From the NCBI RefSeq assembly GCF_030973515.1, contig NZ_JARGZA010000010.1, positions 1-64,000 on the forward strand: a stretch of DNA of 64,000 nt, written 5' to 3'. The number at the start of each line of letters is the position of its first letter. Positions within the stretch are counted from its first letter, which is position 1. Positions 47,371 through 55,647 of this stretch are shown piece after piece. A program made the position numbers and the translations under genes. The notes under the pieces were generated by a model. The model was not told the DNA's origin. It saw only the letters and a list, made by a program, of their open reading frames with translations, and did not search any database. Source of the stretch: Jannaschia maritima. GTDB taxonomy: Bacteria; Pseudomonadota; Alphaproteobacteria; Rhodobacterales; Rhodobacteraceae.

Positions 47371-49404
47371 CTACCGCGCCTCCACGTCGTCCAGCCGCCC
47401 CTCGATGGTGAACACGGCCCCGTCCGGCCTGATGTCGAGCTTGGATCGGCCGTTGAAGTACCCGCCCACCACGCGCTCCAGGATGTTCGACCCGAACCCC
47501 TTCGCGACCGCGTCCCGGCCCGCACCACCATCCGCCACGGCCGCGCACGCGCCGCTTTCCGTCCAGGTCAGACCGAACGCGTCCCCCGCATCGACCCGCC
47601 AGCGGACCTCGACCCGGCCCGCATCGCCCGCCAGGGCGCCGTACTTGCCCGCGTTGGTCGCCAGTTCGTGGACGCCCAGCGACAGGCCCAGGACCTGCTG
47701 CGGGGACAGCACCACGCGCGGTCCGTCCAGCATCAGCCGCGCATCGTCCACGCCCATATGCGGCCGCATCGCGTCCTCGATCACCGACCGGATGTCCACC
47801 GCGTCCCGGCTCTCCTGGGTCAGCATGTCCTGCGCCCGCCCCAGCGCGGCCAGGCGCGCGCCCACCATCCGGTGCCCCTCCTCCAGCGTGCGCGCGTGGC
47901 GCAGCGACTGCGTGGCGACGACCTGCGCGATCGTCAGCACGTTCTTCATGCGGTGCGCCAGTTCCTTGTTCATCAACTCGCGCTCGTTGACCGCGCGCGT
48001 CCGGTCGATCGCGGCATAGGTGCGGTCGAACACGCCGCGCACGAAGGCCAGCTCGGTCTCCGTCCACGCCCGGGGTCGGTCGTCGTTCACGAACAGCACC
48101 GCCTTCAAGCGGCCGTGTTCCAGCAGCGGCACGTTCACCAGCGATCGGATGCCGATCCCCTCCAGGGCGGCCGCATCCGGCACGCGGTCGTCCGAACGCG
48201 CATCCTCGATCACCACCGCTTCCCCCCGGCGCAGCGGTTCGGCGAAGGTCCCGAAATCGCTGTAGCGCAGGACGCCCGCCAGGCTTTCGGCGCCGCGCGC
48301 CGTCCAGTCGTCCAGGATCGTGATCGTGTCGCCGTCGGCGTCCAGCTCCCCATGGCCGGCCCGGTTCACGCCGAGCGTGCGGCCCAGGACCTCCGCGGCC
48401 AGGGCCCCCATCGCGCGGGGATCGTCCAGGCCACGCAGGCGGTCGCCGGTCTCCAGCAGGGCGGTGCTCATCCGCGCCTCGTAATGCTGACGGGTGACGT
48501 CGATCATCATGCCCGACCGGACCCGGACGGTTCCGTCGCCCGACCCGTCGCCACCGGCATCCTCCGCCGGCGGATTGAAGTCCGACAGCGTGTGGACCCA
48601 GCGTGTCGCGCCGTCGCGGTGGACGACGCGGAACGTGATGTCGAGATGGGCCTCCGCCTCCGCCGCGTGCTTCTGCGCGTCCGCGACGCGGTCCACGTCG
48701 TCGAGGTGGATGCGCTCGAAGAAGCGATCCGCCGGCATGCCCCCGTCTAGCTCGGATGCGTCCAGGTCGAACATCCGCGAGCAGCTCTCGTCCCCCCAGA
48801 CCAGACGCGCCTCCGGATCGAACTGATACAGGCCGATGGATCCCGAAGCCCGCAGCGCCATCGCCACGCCGGTTTCCAATTCGCGCGCGCGGACCTCCGT
48901 CTCGTGGACGTGGGTGCGGTCGCGGAAGATCTTCAGGAACCCGACGGGGTTCTCGACAGGCCCGTCCTCGGGGGCGAAGCGCCCGTCCCGCCCCGGACGC
49001 AGGGGGACCATCATCCCCTCGGCGTAGAACCGGCTGCCGTCGCGACACATATGATAGCGTTCGTCGCGCGCTCGCCCCGTCGCGGCCGCTTCCCGCATCT
49101 CCGTCCGGGCACGCTCCACCGCGTTGTCCGCGTCCGTGAAGAACAACTCGACCGATTGCCCGACGATCTCGTCCTCCCGCCAGCCCAGGATGCGCTCCGC
49201 CCCGTCGCTCCAGGACGTGACCAGCCCTTCGGGTGACAGCGTCACGATCGCATAGTCCAGCGCGCTGTCGAGGATGATGCGGCCAAGGTCGGCGTCGTCG
49301 ATCGGAAGCTTCGAACCACGGCCCCCGCCCGCGTTTCGGGCCCCGGTCCCCGCAGGGGTCGCATCGGCGGCACCCAGGCTCGTCCAGTCGTCGTCGTGGC
49401 TCAT
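47371..49404 (-). CDS. HWE-family sensor histidine kinase (PAS-PAS-GAF-HWE)
   Basis: A 677-residue soluble kinase with no membrane segment. Residues ~40-165 form a PAS domain (DYAIVTLSPEGLVTSW, FLKIFRDRT), ~175-305 a second PAS/PAC (RVVHRDGATRWVHTLSDF), and ~310-465 a GAF domain. The HWE kinase core has the phosphoacceptor His in NKELAHRMKNVLTIAQ at about residue 484, the N box VHELATNAGKYGAL, and the WxE motif in GLTWTESGA. Such kinases often feed the general stress response or light and redox signalling. GGAGG lies 5 nt before the ATG. It is divergent from a single-domain response regulator, its likely partner. Confidence 0.92.
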   Translation of the reverse strand: MSHDDDWTSLGAADATPAGTGARNAGGGRGSKLPIDDADLGRIILDSALDYAIVTLSPEGLVTSWSDGAERILGWREDEIVGQSVELFFTDADNAVERARTEMREAAATGRARDERYHMCRDGSRFYAEGMMVPLRPGRDGRFAPEDGPVENPVGFLKIFRDRTHVHETEVRARELETGVAMALRASGSIGLYQFDPEARLVWGDESCSRMFDLDASELDGGMPADRFFERIHLDDVDRVADAQKHAAEAEAHLDITFRVVHRDGATRWVHTLSDFNPPAEDAGGDGSGDGTVRVRSGMMIDVTRQHYEARMSTALLETGDRLRGLDDPRAMGALAAEVLGRTLGVNRAGHGELDADGDTITILDDWTARGAESLAGVLRYSDFGTFAEPLRRGEAVVIEDARSDDRVPDAAALEGIGIRSLVNVPLLEHGRLKAVLFVNDDRPRAWTETELAFVRGVFDRTYAAIDRTRAVNERELMNKELAHRMKNVLTIAQVVATQSLRHARTLEEGHRMVGARLAALGRAQDMLTQESRDAVDIRSVIEDAMRPHMGVDDARLMLDGPRVVLSPQQVLGLSLGVHELATNAGKYGALAGDAGRVEVRWRVDAGDAFGLTWTESGACAAVADGGAGRDAVAKGFGSNILERVVGGYFNGRSKLDIRPDGAVFTIEGRLDDVEAR

Positions 49405-49444
49405 CGGCCTCCCCCGTCCCGGCCACCGGACGGTGGGCTTCGGG

Positions 49445-49473
49445 ATGTTACACCACGCGGCAATTCATAACAA
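49445..49473 (-). promoter_or_regulatory. Sigma-70-like promoter of the HWE kinase
   Basis: On the minus strand TTGTTA (49473-49468), 17 nt, TAACAT (49450-49445), about 40 nt before the kinase start. A good match for this G+C-rich DNA. Confidence 0.5.
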
Positions 49474-49487
49474 ATGGGAGATCGGAC

Positions 49488-49512
49488 CGAACAACGCGGC
49501 ATACTCGACGTT
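49488..49512 (+). promoter_or_regulatory. Near-consensus EcfG-type promoter of the response regulator
   Basis: CGAAC (49488-49492), 16 nt, CGTT (49509-49512). It matches the general-stress consensus GGAAC-N16-CGTT at all but the first base and ends 43 nt before the ATG. Confidence 0.4.
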
Positions 49513-49555
49513 AAGGAAGCGACCCGGCCGGATCGGGACCGGAACGGGATACGTC

Positions 49556-49942
49556 ATGTCATGCCGCCAGAACCTCGCGGGCTTCACCATACTCCTCCTG
49601 GAGGACGAACCTCTCATCGCCCTCGACGTGGAAACGGCGCTTCAGGATGCCGGCGCACGCGTGGTGGGGCCGACCCGAGGCGAACGCGGCGCGATGGAGG
49701 TGATCGACACCGCGGAACGCGGCGGGTCGCCCCGCCTCGGCGGCGCGGTGCTGGACGTCCATCTCGGCTCGCATACCTGCGAGAGGGTCGCGATGCGGCT
49801 GATCCGGCTACGCGTCCCGTTCGTCTTTCACACGGGCAACCAGCGCGACGGGGACGGCTTCGTCCGGTCCTCCGGCGCCCCGGTCATCCGCAAGCCCGCC
49901 CTGGGCGTCGACATCGTCGCCGCCTTGTGCCGGATCGTCTGA
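49556..49942 (+). CDS. Single-domain response regulator
   Basis: A 128-residue stand-alone receiver. The acidic pair is E16-D17 in LLLEDEPLIALDVE, the phosphoacceptor is D67 in GAVLDVHLG, the switch Thr is T93 in FVFHTGN, and K113 is in VIRKPALG. The FHTGN sequence resembles the FATGUY-type receivers (PhyR, SdrG, MrrA) that work with HWE/HisKA2 kinases in stress signalling. There is no output domain, so it may relay or drain phosphate. Divergent from the HWE kinase. The ATG at 49556 is preferred; the frame is open upstream but overlaps the kinase promoter. Confidence 0.88.
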   Translation: MSCRQNLAGFTILLLEDEPLIALDVETALQDAGARVVGPTRGERGAMEVIDTAERGGSPRLGGAVLDVHLGSHTCERVAMRLIRLRVPFVFHTGNQRDGDGFVRSSGAPVIRKPALGVDIVAALCRIV

Positions 49943-50204
49943 CGGCCCCGCGGGCGGCCCGACCGAACGCCGCGGGTCACGGCACCGGTCGCCTCCGCCC
50001 GTCCCGTCCGCCCCGCCCGTGATCCGCTGCAACAGTCCCTAACGCCCCCGCCCCGGTGAACCGCGTATGCACGGGGGGTGTACGGGGGGTGTACGGGGGG
50101 TGCATCCCACCCCCAGATGCCCCTCGGACGATGCAAACCCATGACGTAAAACGATGAATCCGGTCGAACCGCGCCTCCGTTAACCTTTCCGCGAACGCAC
50201 CCTC
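49943..50204. other. Long intergenic region before tmRNA
   Basis: With the tmRNA promoter the non-coding stretch is nearly 300 nt. It holds the second 41-bp G-rich repeat (50063-50103) and a GTTAAC site (50179-50184). The part 49943-50062 is GC-rich with short stems and no coding signal I can support. Confidence 0.6.
50063..50103. repeat. 41-bp G-rich repeat, copy 2
   Basis: Identical base for base to 27880-27920: GCGTATGCAC, then three ACGGGGGGTGT-type units. Same orientation as copy 1. It lies about 100 nt upstream of the tmRNA promoter. The flanking sequences differ from copy 1, so the 41 bp itself is the repeat unit. Confidence 0.85.
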
Positions 50205-50233
50205 TTGATCGGCCGTCCGCACTCGCATATTTC
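50205..50233 (+). promoter_or_regulatory. Sigma-70-like promoter of tmRNA
   Basis: TTGATC (50205-50210), 17 nt, TATTTC (50228-50233), followed by TAGG and a predicted start near 50240. Confidence 0.6.
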
Positions 50234-50239
50234 TAGGAC

Positions 50240-50551
50240 GTTCCCTCGGGGACTATGGCGATAAACGCGCTCGTAATACGCGGCTCGGACCCGGGGGCGG
50301 TACCCGGCGGCTCCACCAACCGTTCCTTCATTGGGGGACAGATGGGGCCGAAACAGGATCGACGGACGTTTAAAGGGGTTAGCTTTCGCTCGGTGAGATA
50401 CCACCGTTATCGGTTCAAGCTTTATAGTTGCCAATGACAACAAAGCTCCGGTTGCCCTCGCAGCGTAAGCTGTGCGGAAGACCAAAACCTAAGCCCTTGC
50501 GCCTAGCAGCGTAAGGCGGGGTTCGCAGGCACCTGGCAACAGAAGCCTGCA
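50240..50551 (+). ncRNA. ssrA: Permuted two-piece transfer-messenger RNA (alpha tmRNA)
   Basis: Rescues stalled ribosomes and tags the nascent protein. The acceptor piece comes first (about 50240-50318): T stem CCGGG/CCCGG at 50291-50307, acceptor strand CGGCTCC (50308-50314), then ACCA. After a ~25-nt removed spacer, the coding piece begins GGGGCCG (50344), which pairs with that acceptor strand, and continues AAACAGGATCGACGG as in all tmRNAs. The tag frame (50430-50468) encodes ANDNKAPVALAA and TAA. A final stem GCAGGC/GCCTGC ends near 50550. The permuted order is characteristic of alphaproteobacteria. Exact 5' and 3' ends are estimates. Confidence 0.93.
50430..50468 (+). other. tmRNA proteolysis-tag reading frame
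   Basis: Encodes ANDNKAPVALAA followed by TAA. The first codon GCC is the resume codon. The LAA end is the ClpX degron, and the N-terminal part is the expected SspB-contact region. Confidence 0.9.
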
Positions 50552-50600
50552 CTTCACCTCCCCCACATCGCCCATGCCCCCGTTGCGCCGACCCGCAGGG

Positions 50601-50629
50601 TTGTCGCCCCCCGCACCCTCTGGTCTAGT
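50601..50629 (+). promoter_or_regulatory. Sigma-70-like promoter of sspB
   Basis: TTGTCG (50601-50606), 17 nt, TCTAGT (50624-50629). Transcription would start near 50636, 21 nt before the sspB ATG. Confidence 0.5.
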
Positions 50630-50656
50630 CGGACCGACGTGTTGGAGGAACGGCGG

Positions 50657-51145
50657 ATGGCGGACCGGATCGACTATGGCCGGATGATGCACGACGCGAT
50701 GCGGCAGCTGATCGCGCGCGTCCTGCGCGGCGTGGCGCAGGACGGATTGCCGGGGGACCACCACTTCTTCGTCACCTTCGACACGACCCATCCGGACGTG
50801 GGCATCGCGGACTGGCTGCGCGAACGCTATCCGGAGGAGATGACGGTCGTCCTGCAGCACTGGTTCGACGCCCTGGAGGTCCGCGACGACGGCTTCTCGG
50901 TCACGCTGAACTTCGGCGACACGCCCGAACCCCTGTCGATCCCCTGGGATTCGCTGCGCACCTTCGTGGACCCTTCCGTCGAGTTCGGCCTGCGCTTCGA
51001 AGCGCAAGAGGAGGACGCGGCCGACGACGACCACGACCCCGAGGCGGAGGTCCTGCCCGCCTCCGTTCCCGCGCCCGCCCCGGTGGCGAAGGACCCGCCA
51101 AAGGGCGACGCGGAGGTGGTGCAGCTCGACAAGTTCCGCAAATAG
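50657..51145 (+). CDS. sspB: SspB-family ClpXP adaptor
   Basis: Delivers ssrA-tagged proteins to the ClpXP protease. The 162 residues match the alphaproteobacterial SspB. The tag-binding domain runs over about residues 5-115 (RIDYGRMMHDAMRQLIARVL, HHFFVTFDTTHPDVGI, and SLRTFVDPSVEFGLRF). A flexible acidic/proline-rich linker follows (EEDAADDDHDPEAE..., PAPAPVAKDPP), and the short C-terminal ClpX-docking peptide is VVQLDKFRK. The ATG at 50657 has GGAGGAA about 9 nt upstream. It lies about 105 nt downstream of the tmRNA whose tag it should recognise, a functional pairing. Confidence 0.93.
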   Translation: MADRIDYGRMMHDAMRQLIARVLRGVAQDGLPGDHHFFVTFDTTHPDVGIADWLRERYPEEMTVVLQHWFDALEVRDDGFSVTLNFGDTPEPLSIPWDSLRTFVDPSVEFGLRFEAQEEDAADDDHDPEAEVLPASVPAPAPVAKDPPKGDAEVVQLDKFRK

Positions 51146-51180
51146 GACGAGGCGACCCACCGGGGACCGCCCCGACGCGG

Positions 51181-51861
51181 TCAAGCGGCCTTGCGGCGTC
51201 CCAGGGCGGCGATCCCGCCCAAGCCCGCCAGCAGCAGCGGCAACGCGGCGGGCACCGGAACCGGCGGAAGGTCCGTCGCGCCCGCGACGATGTCGAGCTT
51301 GCTGCGCTCCTGGCTGTTGCCGAAGGACCCGCTCAGGTTCAGCGTGCCCGTCACCGAATAGGTGCTGGCGCTTGCCAGGCCCGTCACGAAGAAGGTCTGG
51401 AACCCCTCGTCGTTCGCGTCGGTGACGTCGCCCAGTGATTCGCCGTTGACCGACAGGTCGCTCAGCCATACCTCCCCGTTCGCGTCACGGTCCACGACCG
51501 ATATGCGGAACGCGTTGATCGCATCGTCCGACGTGAACGCCCGCGTCAGCGGCGCCAGGCCCGGCAGCGTCGTGGTCAGCACGTCGTTGGCCAGATCGAC
51601 TGTGAACGAGAAGTCGTAGGAACCCGGCGCCCAATTGTATTCCGCCGCGTTGCGGTTGGACGGGCTGCCCAGGTTGCCCGACCCGACATACACCTCCTGC
51701 CCGCCGGTGTTGTTGAACGACCGGAAGCGGGTGGCCGCGTCGCCGGTGAATGTCGGCTGATCCGCGCTGGTCAGCGTGGCCGCGTCCGCGGCGTGCGGCG
51801 CCGCCGCGAAGGTGCCGGCGACGAGCGTCAGGGCGAGGGCGGTGGTCGTGAATGTGCGCAT
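51181..51861 (-). CDS. Secreted protein with VPVPA-CTERM sorting signal
   Basis: A 226-residue exported protein of unknown function, beta-rich and low in Cys. The signal peptide MRTFTTTALALTLVAGTFAA ends near ADA (residue ~27). The mature part contains FRSFNNTGGQEVYVGSGN and INAFRISVVDRDANGEVWL, resembling other choice-of-anchor proteins. The C-terminus PPVPVPAALPLLLAGLGG, followed by a hydrophobic helix and GRRKAA, is a VPxPA-type sorting signal. Probably cleaved by an exosortase and attached to the outer surface; that enzyme is not in this window. The ATG at 51861 is the one giving a signal peptide. Convergent with sspB. Confidence 0.83.
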   Translation of the reverse strand: MRTFTTTALALTLVAGTFAAAPHAADAATLTSADQPTFTGDAATRFRSFNNTGGQEVYVGSGNLGSPSNRNAAEYNWAPGSYDFSFTVDLANDVLTTTLPGLAPLTRAFTSDDAINAFRISVVDRDANGEVWLSDLSVNGESLGDVTDANDEGFQTFFVTGLASASTYSVTGTLNLSGSFGNSQERSKLDIVAGATDLPPVPVPAALPLLLAGLGGIAALGRRKAA

Positions 51862-51909
51862 GATGTCTGTATCCTCGGTTTGTCTAAAATTCGTTCGGGT
51901 GCGCCCCAG

Positions 51910-51939
51910 GGCTAGCGCCTCGCGGCCCCCCGCGTCCAA
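51910..51939 (-). promoter_or_regulatory. Candidate promoter of the VPVPA-CTERM gene
   Basis: On the minus strand TTGGAC (51939-51934), 18 nt, CTAGCC (51915-51910). A GTTAAC site (51957-51962) lies about 18 nt upstream of the -35. Confidence 0.4.
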
Positions 51940-51978
51940 GCCGGAGTTACCCCAAGGTTAACGGACCCGCCGCCGGCA

Positions 51979-52006
51979 TTGCCCCCCTCCCCGCCGCGCG
52001 CTAGCA
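51979..52006 (+). promoter_or_regulatory. Candidate promoter of fumC
   Basis: TTGCCC (51979-51984), 16 nt, CTAGCA (52001-52006), 28 nt before the fumC ATG. Confidence 0.45.
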
Positions 52007-52034
52007 CGTCGTCGCACGACGAGAGGGCCGCCCG

Positions 52035-53426
52035 ATGACCGATACCCGCACCGAGACCGACAGCTTCGGCCCGCTGGAGGTGCCGGCCGACAGGTACTGG
52101 GGCGCGCAGACCCAGCGCAGCATCATCAACTTCCCGATCGGCTGGGAACGCCAGCCCGTCGCCATCGTCCGCGCCCTGGGCGTCATCAAGCAGGCTGCCG
52201 CCACGGTGAACGAAGGGTTCGGCGACCTCGACGCCGACCGCGCGAAGGCCATCCGCCAAGCCGCATCCGAGGTGGCGGAGGGTCGGTTCGACGACCACTT
52301 CCCCCTCGTCGTCTGGCAGACCGGGTCGGGCACGCAGTCCAACATGAACGCCAACGAGGTCGTCGCCAACCGGGCGATCGAGATCATGGGCGGCACGATC
52401 GGATCGAAGGACCCGGTCCACCCCAACGACCATTGCAACATGGGCCAGTCGTCGAACGACACGTTTCCCACCGCCATGCACGTGGCGATCGGCACGATGG
52501 CGCGCGACGTCCTGCTGCCCGGATTGCGCAAGCTGCAGCGCGCCCTGGCCGCCAAGTCCGACGAGTTCGCCGACATCATCAAGATCGGCCGCACCCACAC
52601 CCAGGACGCCACCCCTCTGACCCTAGGGCAGGAGTTCGGCGGCTACGCCCACCAGGTCGCCAAGGGGATCGAACGGGTGGAAGCCTGCCTGGCCGACATC
52701 TACGAGCTGGCGCAGGGCGGCACGGCGGTGGGCACGGGGCTGAACACGCGGGTGGGCTTCGCCGAGAAGGTCGCCGCGGAAATCGCTGTAATCACAGGGC
52801 TTCCCTTCGTCACCGCGCCGAACAAGTTCGAGGCGCTGGCCGCCCACGACGCGATGGTCATGTTCTCGGGCGCGCTCAAGACGGTCGCCGCGAGCCTGTT
52901 CAAGATCGCAAACGATATTCGCCTGCTCGGCTCCGGCCCCCGCTCCGGCCTGGGCGAACTGATCCTGCCGGAGAACGAGCCCGGATCCAGCATCATGCCC
53001 GGCAAGGTGAACCCCACCCAGGCGGAGGCGCTGACCATGGTCTGCGTCCACGTCATGGGCAACGATGCCGCCGTCGGCATGGCGGGCAGCCAGGGCCATT
53101 TCGAGTTGAACGTCTACAACCCGATGATGTCCTACAACGTCCTGCAAAGCATGCAGCTGTTGGGCGACGCCGCATCCAGCTTCACGGACAACATGGTCGC
53201 GGGCACGAAGGCCAACACGGACCGGATCGAAAAGCTGATGCGGGAATCCCTGATGCTGGTCACGGCGCTCGCGCCCACGATCGGCTACGACAACGCGACG
53301 AAGGTCGCCAAGACCGCGCACAGGAACGGCACCACCCTGCGCGAGGAGGCCATCGCCCTGGGCCTGGTCGACGCCGAGACGTTCGACCGCGTCGTGCGGC
53401 CCGAGCTGATGATCGGACCTCGGTGA
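52035..53426 (+). CDS. fumC: Fumarate hydratase class II
   Basis: Interconverts fumarate and L-malate in the TCA cycle; oxygen-stable, iron-free tetramer. The 463 residues are full length. The N-terminus reads [22 protein letters not shown]. Active-site regions include [14 protein letters not shown] near residue 97, [18 protein letters not shown] near 128 with the catalytic His environment, [17 protein letters not shown] near 184, and the signature [15 protein letters not shown] near 319-333 with the catalytic Ser. It leads a three-gene unit: the DUF4169 gene overlaps its stop as GTGA. Confidence 0.97.
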   Translation: MTDTRTETDSFGPLEVPADRYWGAQTQRSIINFPIGWERQPVAIVRALGVIKQAAATVNEGFGDLDADRAKAIRQAASEVAEGRFDDHFPLVVWQTGSGTQSNMNANEVVANRAIEIMGGTIGSKDPVHPNDHCNMGQSSNDTFPTAMHVAIGTMARDVLLPGLRKLQRALAAKSDEFADIIKIGRTHTQDATPLTLGQEFGGYAHQVAKGIERVEACLADIYELAQGGTAVGTGLNTRVGFAEKVAAEIAVITGLPFVTAPNKFEALAAHDAMVMFSGALKTVAASLFKIANDIRLLGSGPRSGLGELILPENEPGSSIMPGKVNPTQAEALTMVCVHVMGNDAAVGMAGSQGHFELNVYNPMMSYNVLQSMQLLGDAASSFTDNMVAGTKANTDRIEKLMRESLMLVTALAPTIGYDNATKVAKTAHRNGTTLREEAIALGLVDAETFDRVVRPELMIGPR

Positions 53427-53599
53427 CGGGCAAGGTGGTCAACCTGCGTGCGGCCCGGAAGGCGCGGGACCGCGACGAGCGGCGCGCGGCGGCGGACGCG
53501 AACGCGACCCGTTTCGGACGCACGAAGGCGCAGCGCGAGGCCGAGGCGAAGGCCGCGGAACGCCGACGGCGCGACCTGGACGGCCACGAGCGGGAATGA
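53423..53599 (+). CDS. DUF4169 small basic protein
   Basis: A 58-residue, very basic, Ala/Arg-rich protein of the DUF4169 family, found next to fumC in Rhodobacterales. It begins with a GTG overlapping the fumC TGA (GTGA, 53423-53426) and reads [16 protein letters not shown], then [19 protein letters not shown]. Probably one long charged helix; nucleic-acid binding is possible but not shown. Its stop overlaps the ATG of the next gene (ATGA). Conservation of this tiny frame with exact couplings supports a real gene despite its size. Confidence 0.85.
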   Translation: MTGKVVNLRAARKARDRDERRAAADANATRFGRTKAQREAEAKAAERRRRDLDGHERE

Positions 53600-53853
53600 C
53601 CGACGCGCGGCCCCGCAAGCGCAGCCTGACGCTCCACGGCCACCGGACCAGCGTGTCCCTCGAGGACGCCTTCTGGTACGAGTTCCAGCTGATGGCCGCC
53701 GACAGGGGCGTCAGCGTCAACGCGCTGGCCGCCAGGATCGACCGCGACCGAGGCGTCAGCGCAGGCCTCGCCTCCGCCATCCGCATCGCGGTGCTCCGGC
53801 ACGTGAAGGCGAAGGCCCGGGTGGGCTTGGACGGGGAACGACCGCCACCCTAG
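53596..53853 (+). CDS. Ribbon-helix-helix domain protein (RHH_4 type)
   Basis: An 85-residue protein with a ribbon-helix-helix-like fold. The core is RKRSLTLHGHRTSVSLEDAFWYEFQLMAADRGVSVN at residues ~7-42; the TSVSLE strand and the following helices match RHH_4 family members paired with DUF4169 and fumC. It may be a small DNA-binding regulator, possibly of its own operon, but the target is unknown. The ATG overlaps the DUF4169 stop (ATGA). Its 3' end overlaps by 4 nt the end of the convergent esterase gene, leaving no room for a terminator. Confidence 0.85.
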   Translation: MTDARPRKRSLTLHGHRTSVSLEDAFWYEFQLMAADRGVSVNALAARIDRDRGVSAGLASAIRIAVLRHVKAKARVGLDGERPPP

Positions 53854-54734
53854 TCGACCGACCCGGCGAAGAATGCCGCCACCCGGGCAAGCGACGCGCA
53901 TCCCGCATCCCACCACGGCACCCAGAGCTGGCCCATGTGCAGCAGTGCCGGCTCGACATGCAGCGTCACGTCCCGCTGCGCCAAGCCGGCCCGTTCCACC
54001 AGCAGCGTCGCGTCCGACAGCAGCACCTCCGGCGTGCCCGCCTCGATCCAGGTGGACGGCAGGCGGGACAGGTCCGCCAAGGCCGGCGAGACGTCCGGAT
54101 CCGCCGCGGGCCGGTCGCCGAAGCACAGGGCGGCCAACGCGCGATCGTCATCGTCGGCGTTCATCGGATCCACCCCGCCCATCGGCCCGCGATACCGCGC
54201 CAGACCGCTACGGTCGGTGTTCGGCGACAACAGCGCCAGCGGCTTTCCCACCCCCGCCGCCGCCAAACGCAGGCCGGCCACCAGTGCCAGGTGGCCGCCC
54301 GCGCTGTCGCCGACGATCCCGTCCGCCTCCCGGCAGACGTCCAGCACGTCGTCCAGGGGCGCGGGCCAGCCGTGTTCGGGCGCCAGCCGATAGCGTGGCA
54401 GCACGACCGTTCCGCCCAGCAGGCGCGCCAGATGGGCGGCGGCCCGCAGATGCGTTTCGGGCGACCCGAAGACGTATCCGCCGCCGTGCAGCCACGCGAT
54501 CCGGGGGCCGGACCCGACGGTGACCGTCAGCGGGTCCGCCGTGACCGTCACCCCGTCGAGCGCCAGAGCCGGATGGTCCCGGAGCGCGGCATCCCAGCCA
54601 CCGGCCAGCGGCTCGGCCACGTCACCCAGCATCAACCGCCGGAAGTCGCGCCGCATCGCTTCCGGGGTGTCGCCCAGGGGGTGCGCCTCGATCCGCGCGA
54701 CGATGGCGGCGCGGTCGACGCCAGGGTCGAACAT
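53850..54734 (-). CDS. Alpha/beta hydrolase of the hormone-sensitive-lipase family
   Basis: A 294-residue esterase. The oxyanion motif is AWLHGGGYVFGSP near residues 79-91, the nucleophile Ser in GIVGDSAGGHLAL near 139-151, the Asp region in TWIEAGTPEVLLSDA near 225, and the His in ALLHMGQLWVPWWD near 265. This is the GDSAG (HSL, family IV) arrangement. The acyl ester substrate is unknown. Its ATG shares a base with the stop of the upstream SDR gene (TGATG), so the two are co-translated and may act in one pathway, such as hydrolysis plus oxidation of an alcohol. Confidence 0.9.
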   Translation of the reverse strand: MFDPGVDRAAIVARIEAHPLGDTPEAMRRDFRRLMLGDVAEPLAGGWDAALRDHPALALDGVTVTADPLTVTVGSGPRIAWLHGGGYVFGSPETHLRAAAHLARLLGGTVVLPRYRLAPEHGWPAPLDDVLDVCREADGIVGDSAGGHLALVAGLRLAAAGVGKPLALLSPNTDRSGLARYRGPMGGVDPMNADDDDRALAALCFGDRPAADPDVSPALADLSRLPSTWIEAGTPEVLLSDATLLVERAGLAQRDVTLHVEPALLHMGQLWVPWWDAGCASLARVAAFFAGSVD

Positions 54735-55534
54735 CAGACGTTGATCGTCTGGACGGACCCCCCGTCCACACGCCAGTTGGAGCCGTTCACGAACGAGGCC
54801 CGCTCACTGCACAGGCAGGCGATCACGAAGGCCACCTCGTCCGGGCGGCCCCGCCGGTCCAGCGCCAGATGGGGGCGTTCCTCCTTCAGGAAGCTATCGA
54901 TCGCCTCTTCCATGTCGGTGCCGCGCTCCTTCGCGCGCTTCTCCATCATCCCGTCGGTCATGTCGGTCTCTATGAAGGCGGGAGCGACACAGTTGATCAG
55001 CGTGCCCTTCTGAGCATAGATCTGGGACATGCCCTTCGCGAAGGTCAGCACAGCCGCCTTCGACGCGTTGTAGACGACCTCGTCGGGATAGGGCTGCGCG
55101 ACGTTCTCGGACGTGACGAACACCACGCGGCCCCAGCCGCGATCGTTCATGCCCGGGATGAACGCCTTCGCCATCCGCACGCCGGTCATGAAGTCGTTGT
55201 TCCACGCCTCGCGCCAGTCGTCCTCGGTGATGTCGTCCAAAGGGTCGCCCTTGGCGCCGGTGACGCCCGCGCCGTGGACCAGGATGTCGGCCTCCCAGCC
55301 CGCGTCGGCACAGGCCGTCGCCACCGCCTGCGCCCCGTCCTGCGTGCTCAGATCCGCGACGACCGTGACGGCGCCGCTATCCAGCTTCGACGCGGCCGCC
55401 TCCAGTTCGTCCCCGTCGATGTCGGTCAGCACGAGGTTGCAGCCCTCGTCCTGCAGGATCCGCGCCGTTTCCAGGATCATGTCGCCCGCCGCACCGGTCA
55501 GGACGGCCGTGCGGCCGGAGATCTTCAGGTCCAT
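54734..55534 (-). CDS. Short-chain dehydrogenase/reductase with altered nucleotide motif
   Basis: A 266-residue SDR. The catalytic Tyr and Lys are in VVYNASKAAVL near residue 160, Ser in VVFVTSENVAQ near 145, and HGAGVTGAKGD near 95 takes the NAG position. The coenzyme motif TGxxxGxG is altered: TGAAGDMI near residue 13 lacks the second and third Gly. LVLTDIDGDELE after strand 2 has an Asp that favours NAD(H). The C-terminus VNGSNWRVDGGSVQTINV is typical. The alcohol/ketone substrate is unknown. The ATG at 55534 follows a candidate promoter. Couples by TGATG to the esterase gene. Confidence 0.87.
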   Translation of the reverse strand: MDLKISGRTAVLTGAAGDMILETARILQDEGCNLVLTDIDGDELEAAASKLDSGAVTVVADLSTQDGAQAVATACADAGWEADILVHGAGVTGAKGDPLDDITEDDWREAWNNDFMTGVRMAKAFIPGMNDRGWGRVVFVTSENVAQPYPDEVVYNASKAAVLTFAKGMSQIYAQKGTLINCVAPAFIETDMTDGMMEKRAKERGTDMEEAIDSFLKEERPHLALDRRGRPDEVAFVIACLCSERASFVNGSNWRVDGGSVQTINV

Positions 55535-55562
55535 CTTGCGCCTCGCTCGTTTGTTCGACGCG

Positions 55563-55590
55563 ATGGTAGGACGAAGGCACGGTCGACCAA
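55563..55590 (-). promoter_or_regulatory. Sigma-70-like promoter of the SDR-esterase pair
   Basis: On the minus strand TTGGTC (55590-55585), 16 nt, TACCAT (55568-55563), 29 nt before the SDR start. Confidence 0.45.
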
Positions 55591-55647
55591 CCGATCGCGT
55601 CCATGGCGAACGCGCGAAGCCGCAATAGCGGCCCGTGCACGGAACCC

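Noticed and set aside
50180..50485. A 101-codon minus-strand open frame
   Set aside because: It is antisense to the tmRNA, whose tag frame, acceptor pairing and conserved 5' sequence are clear. No family similarity or ribosome site.
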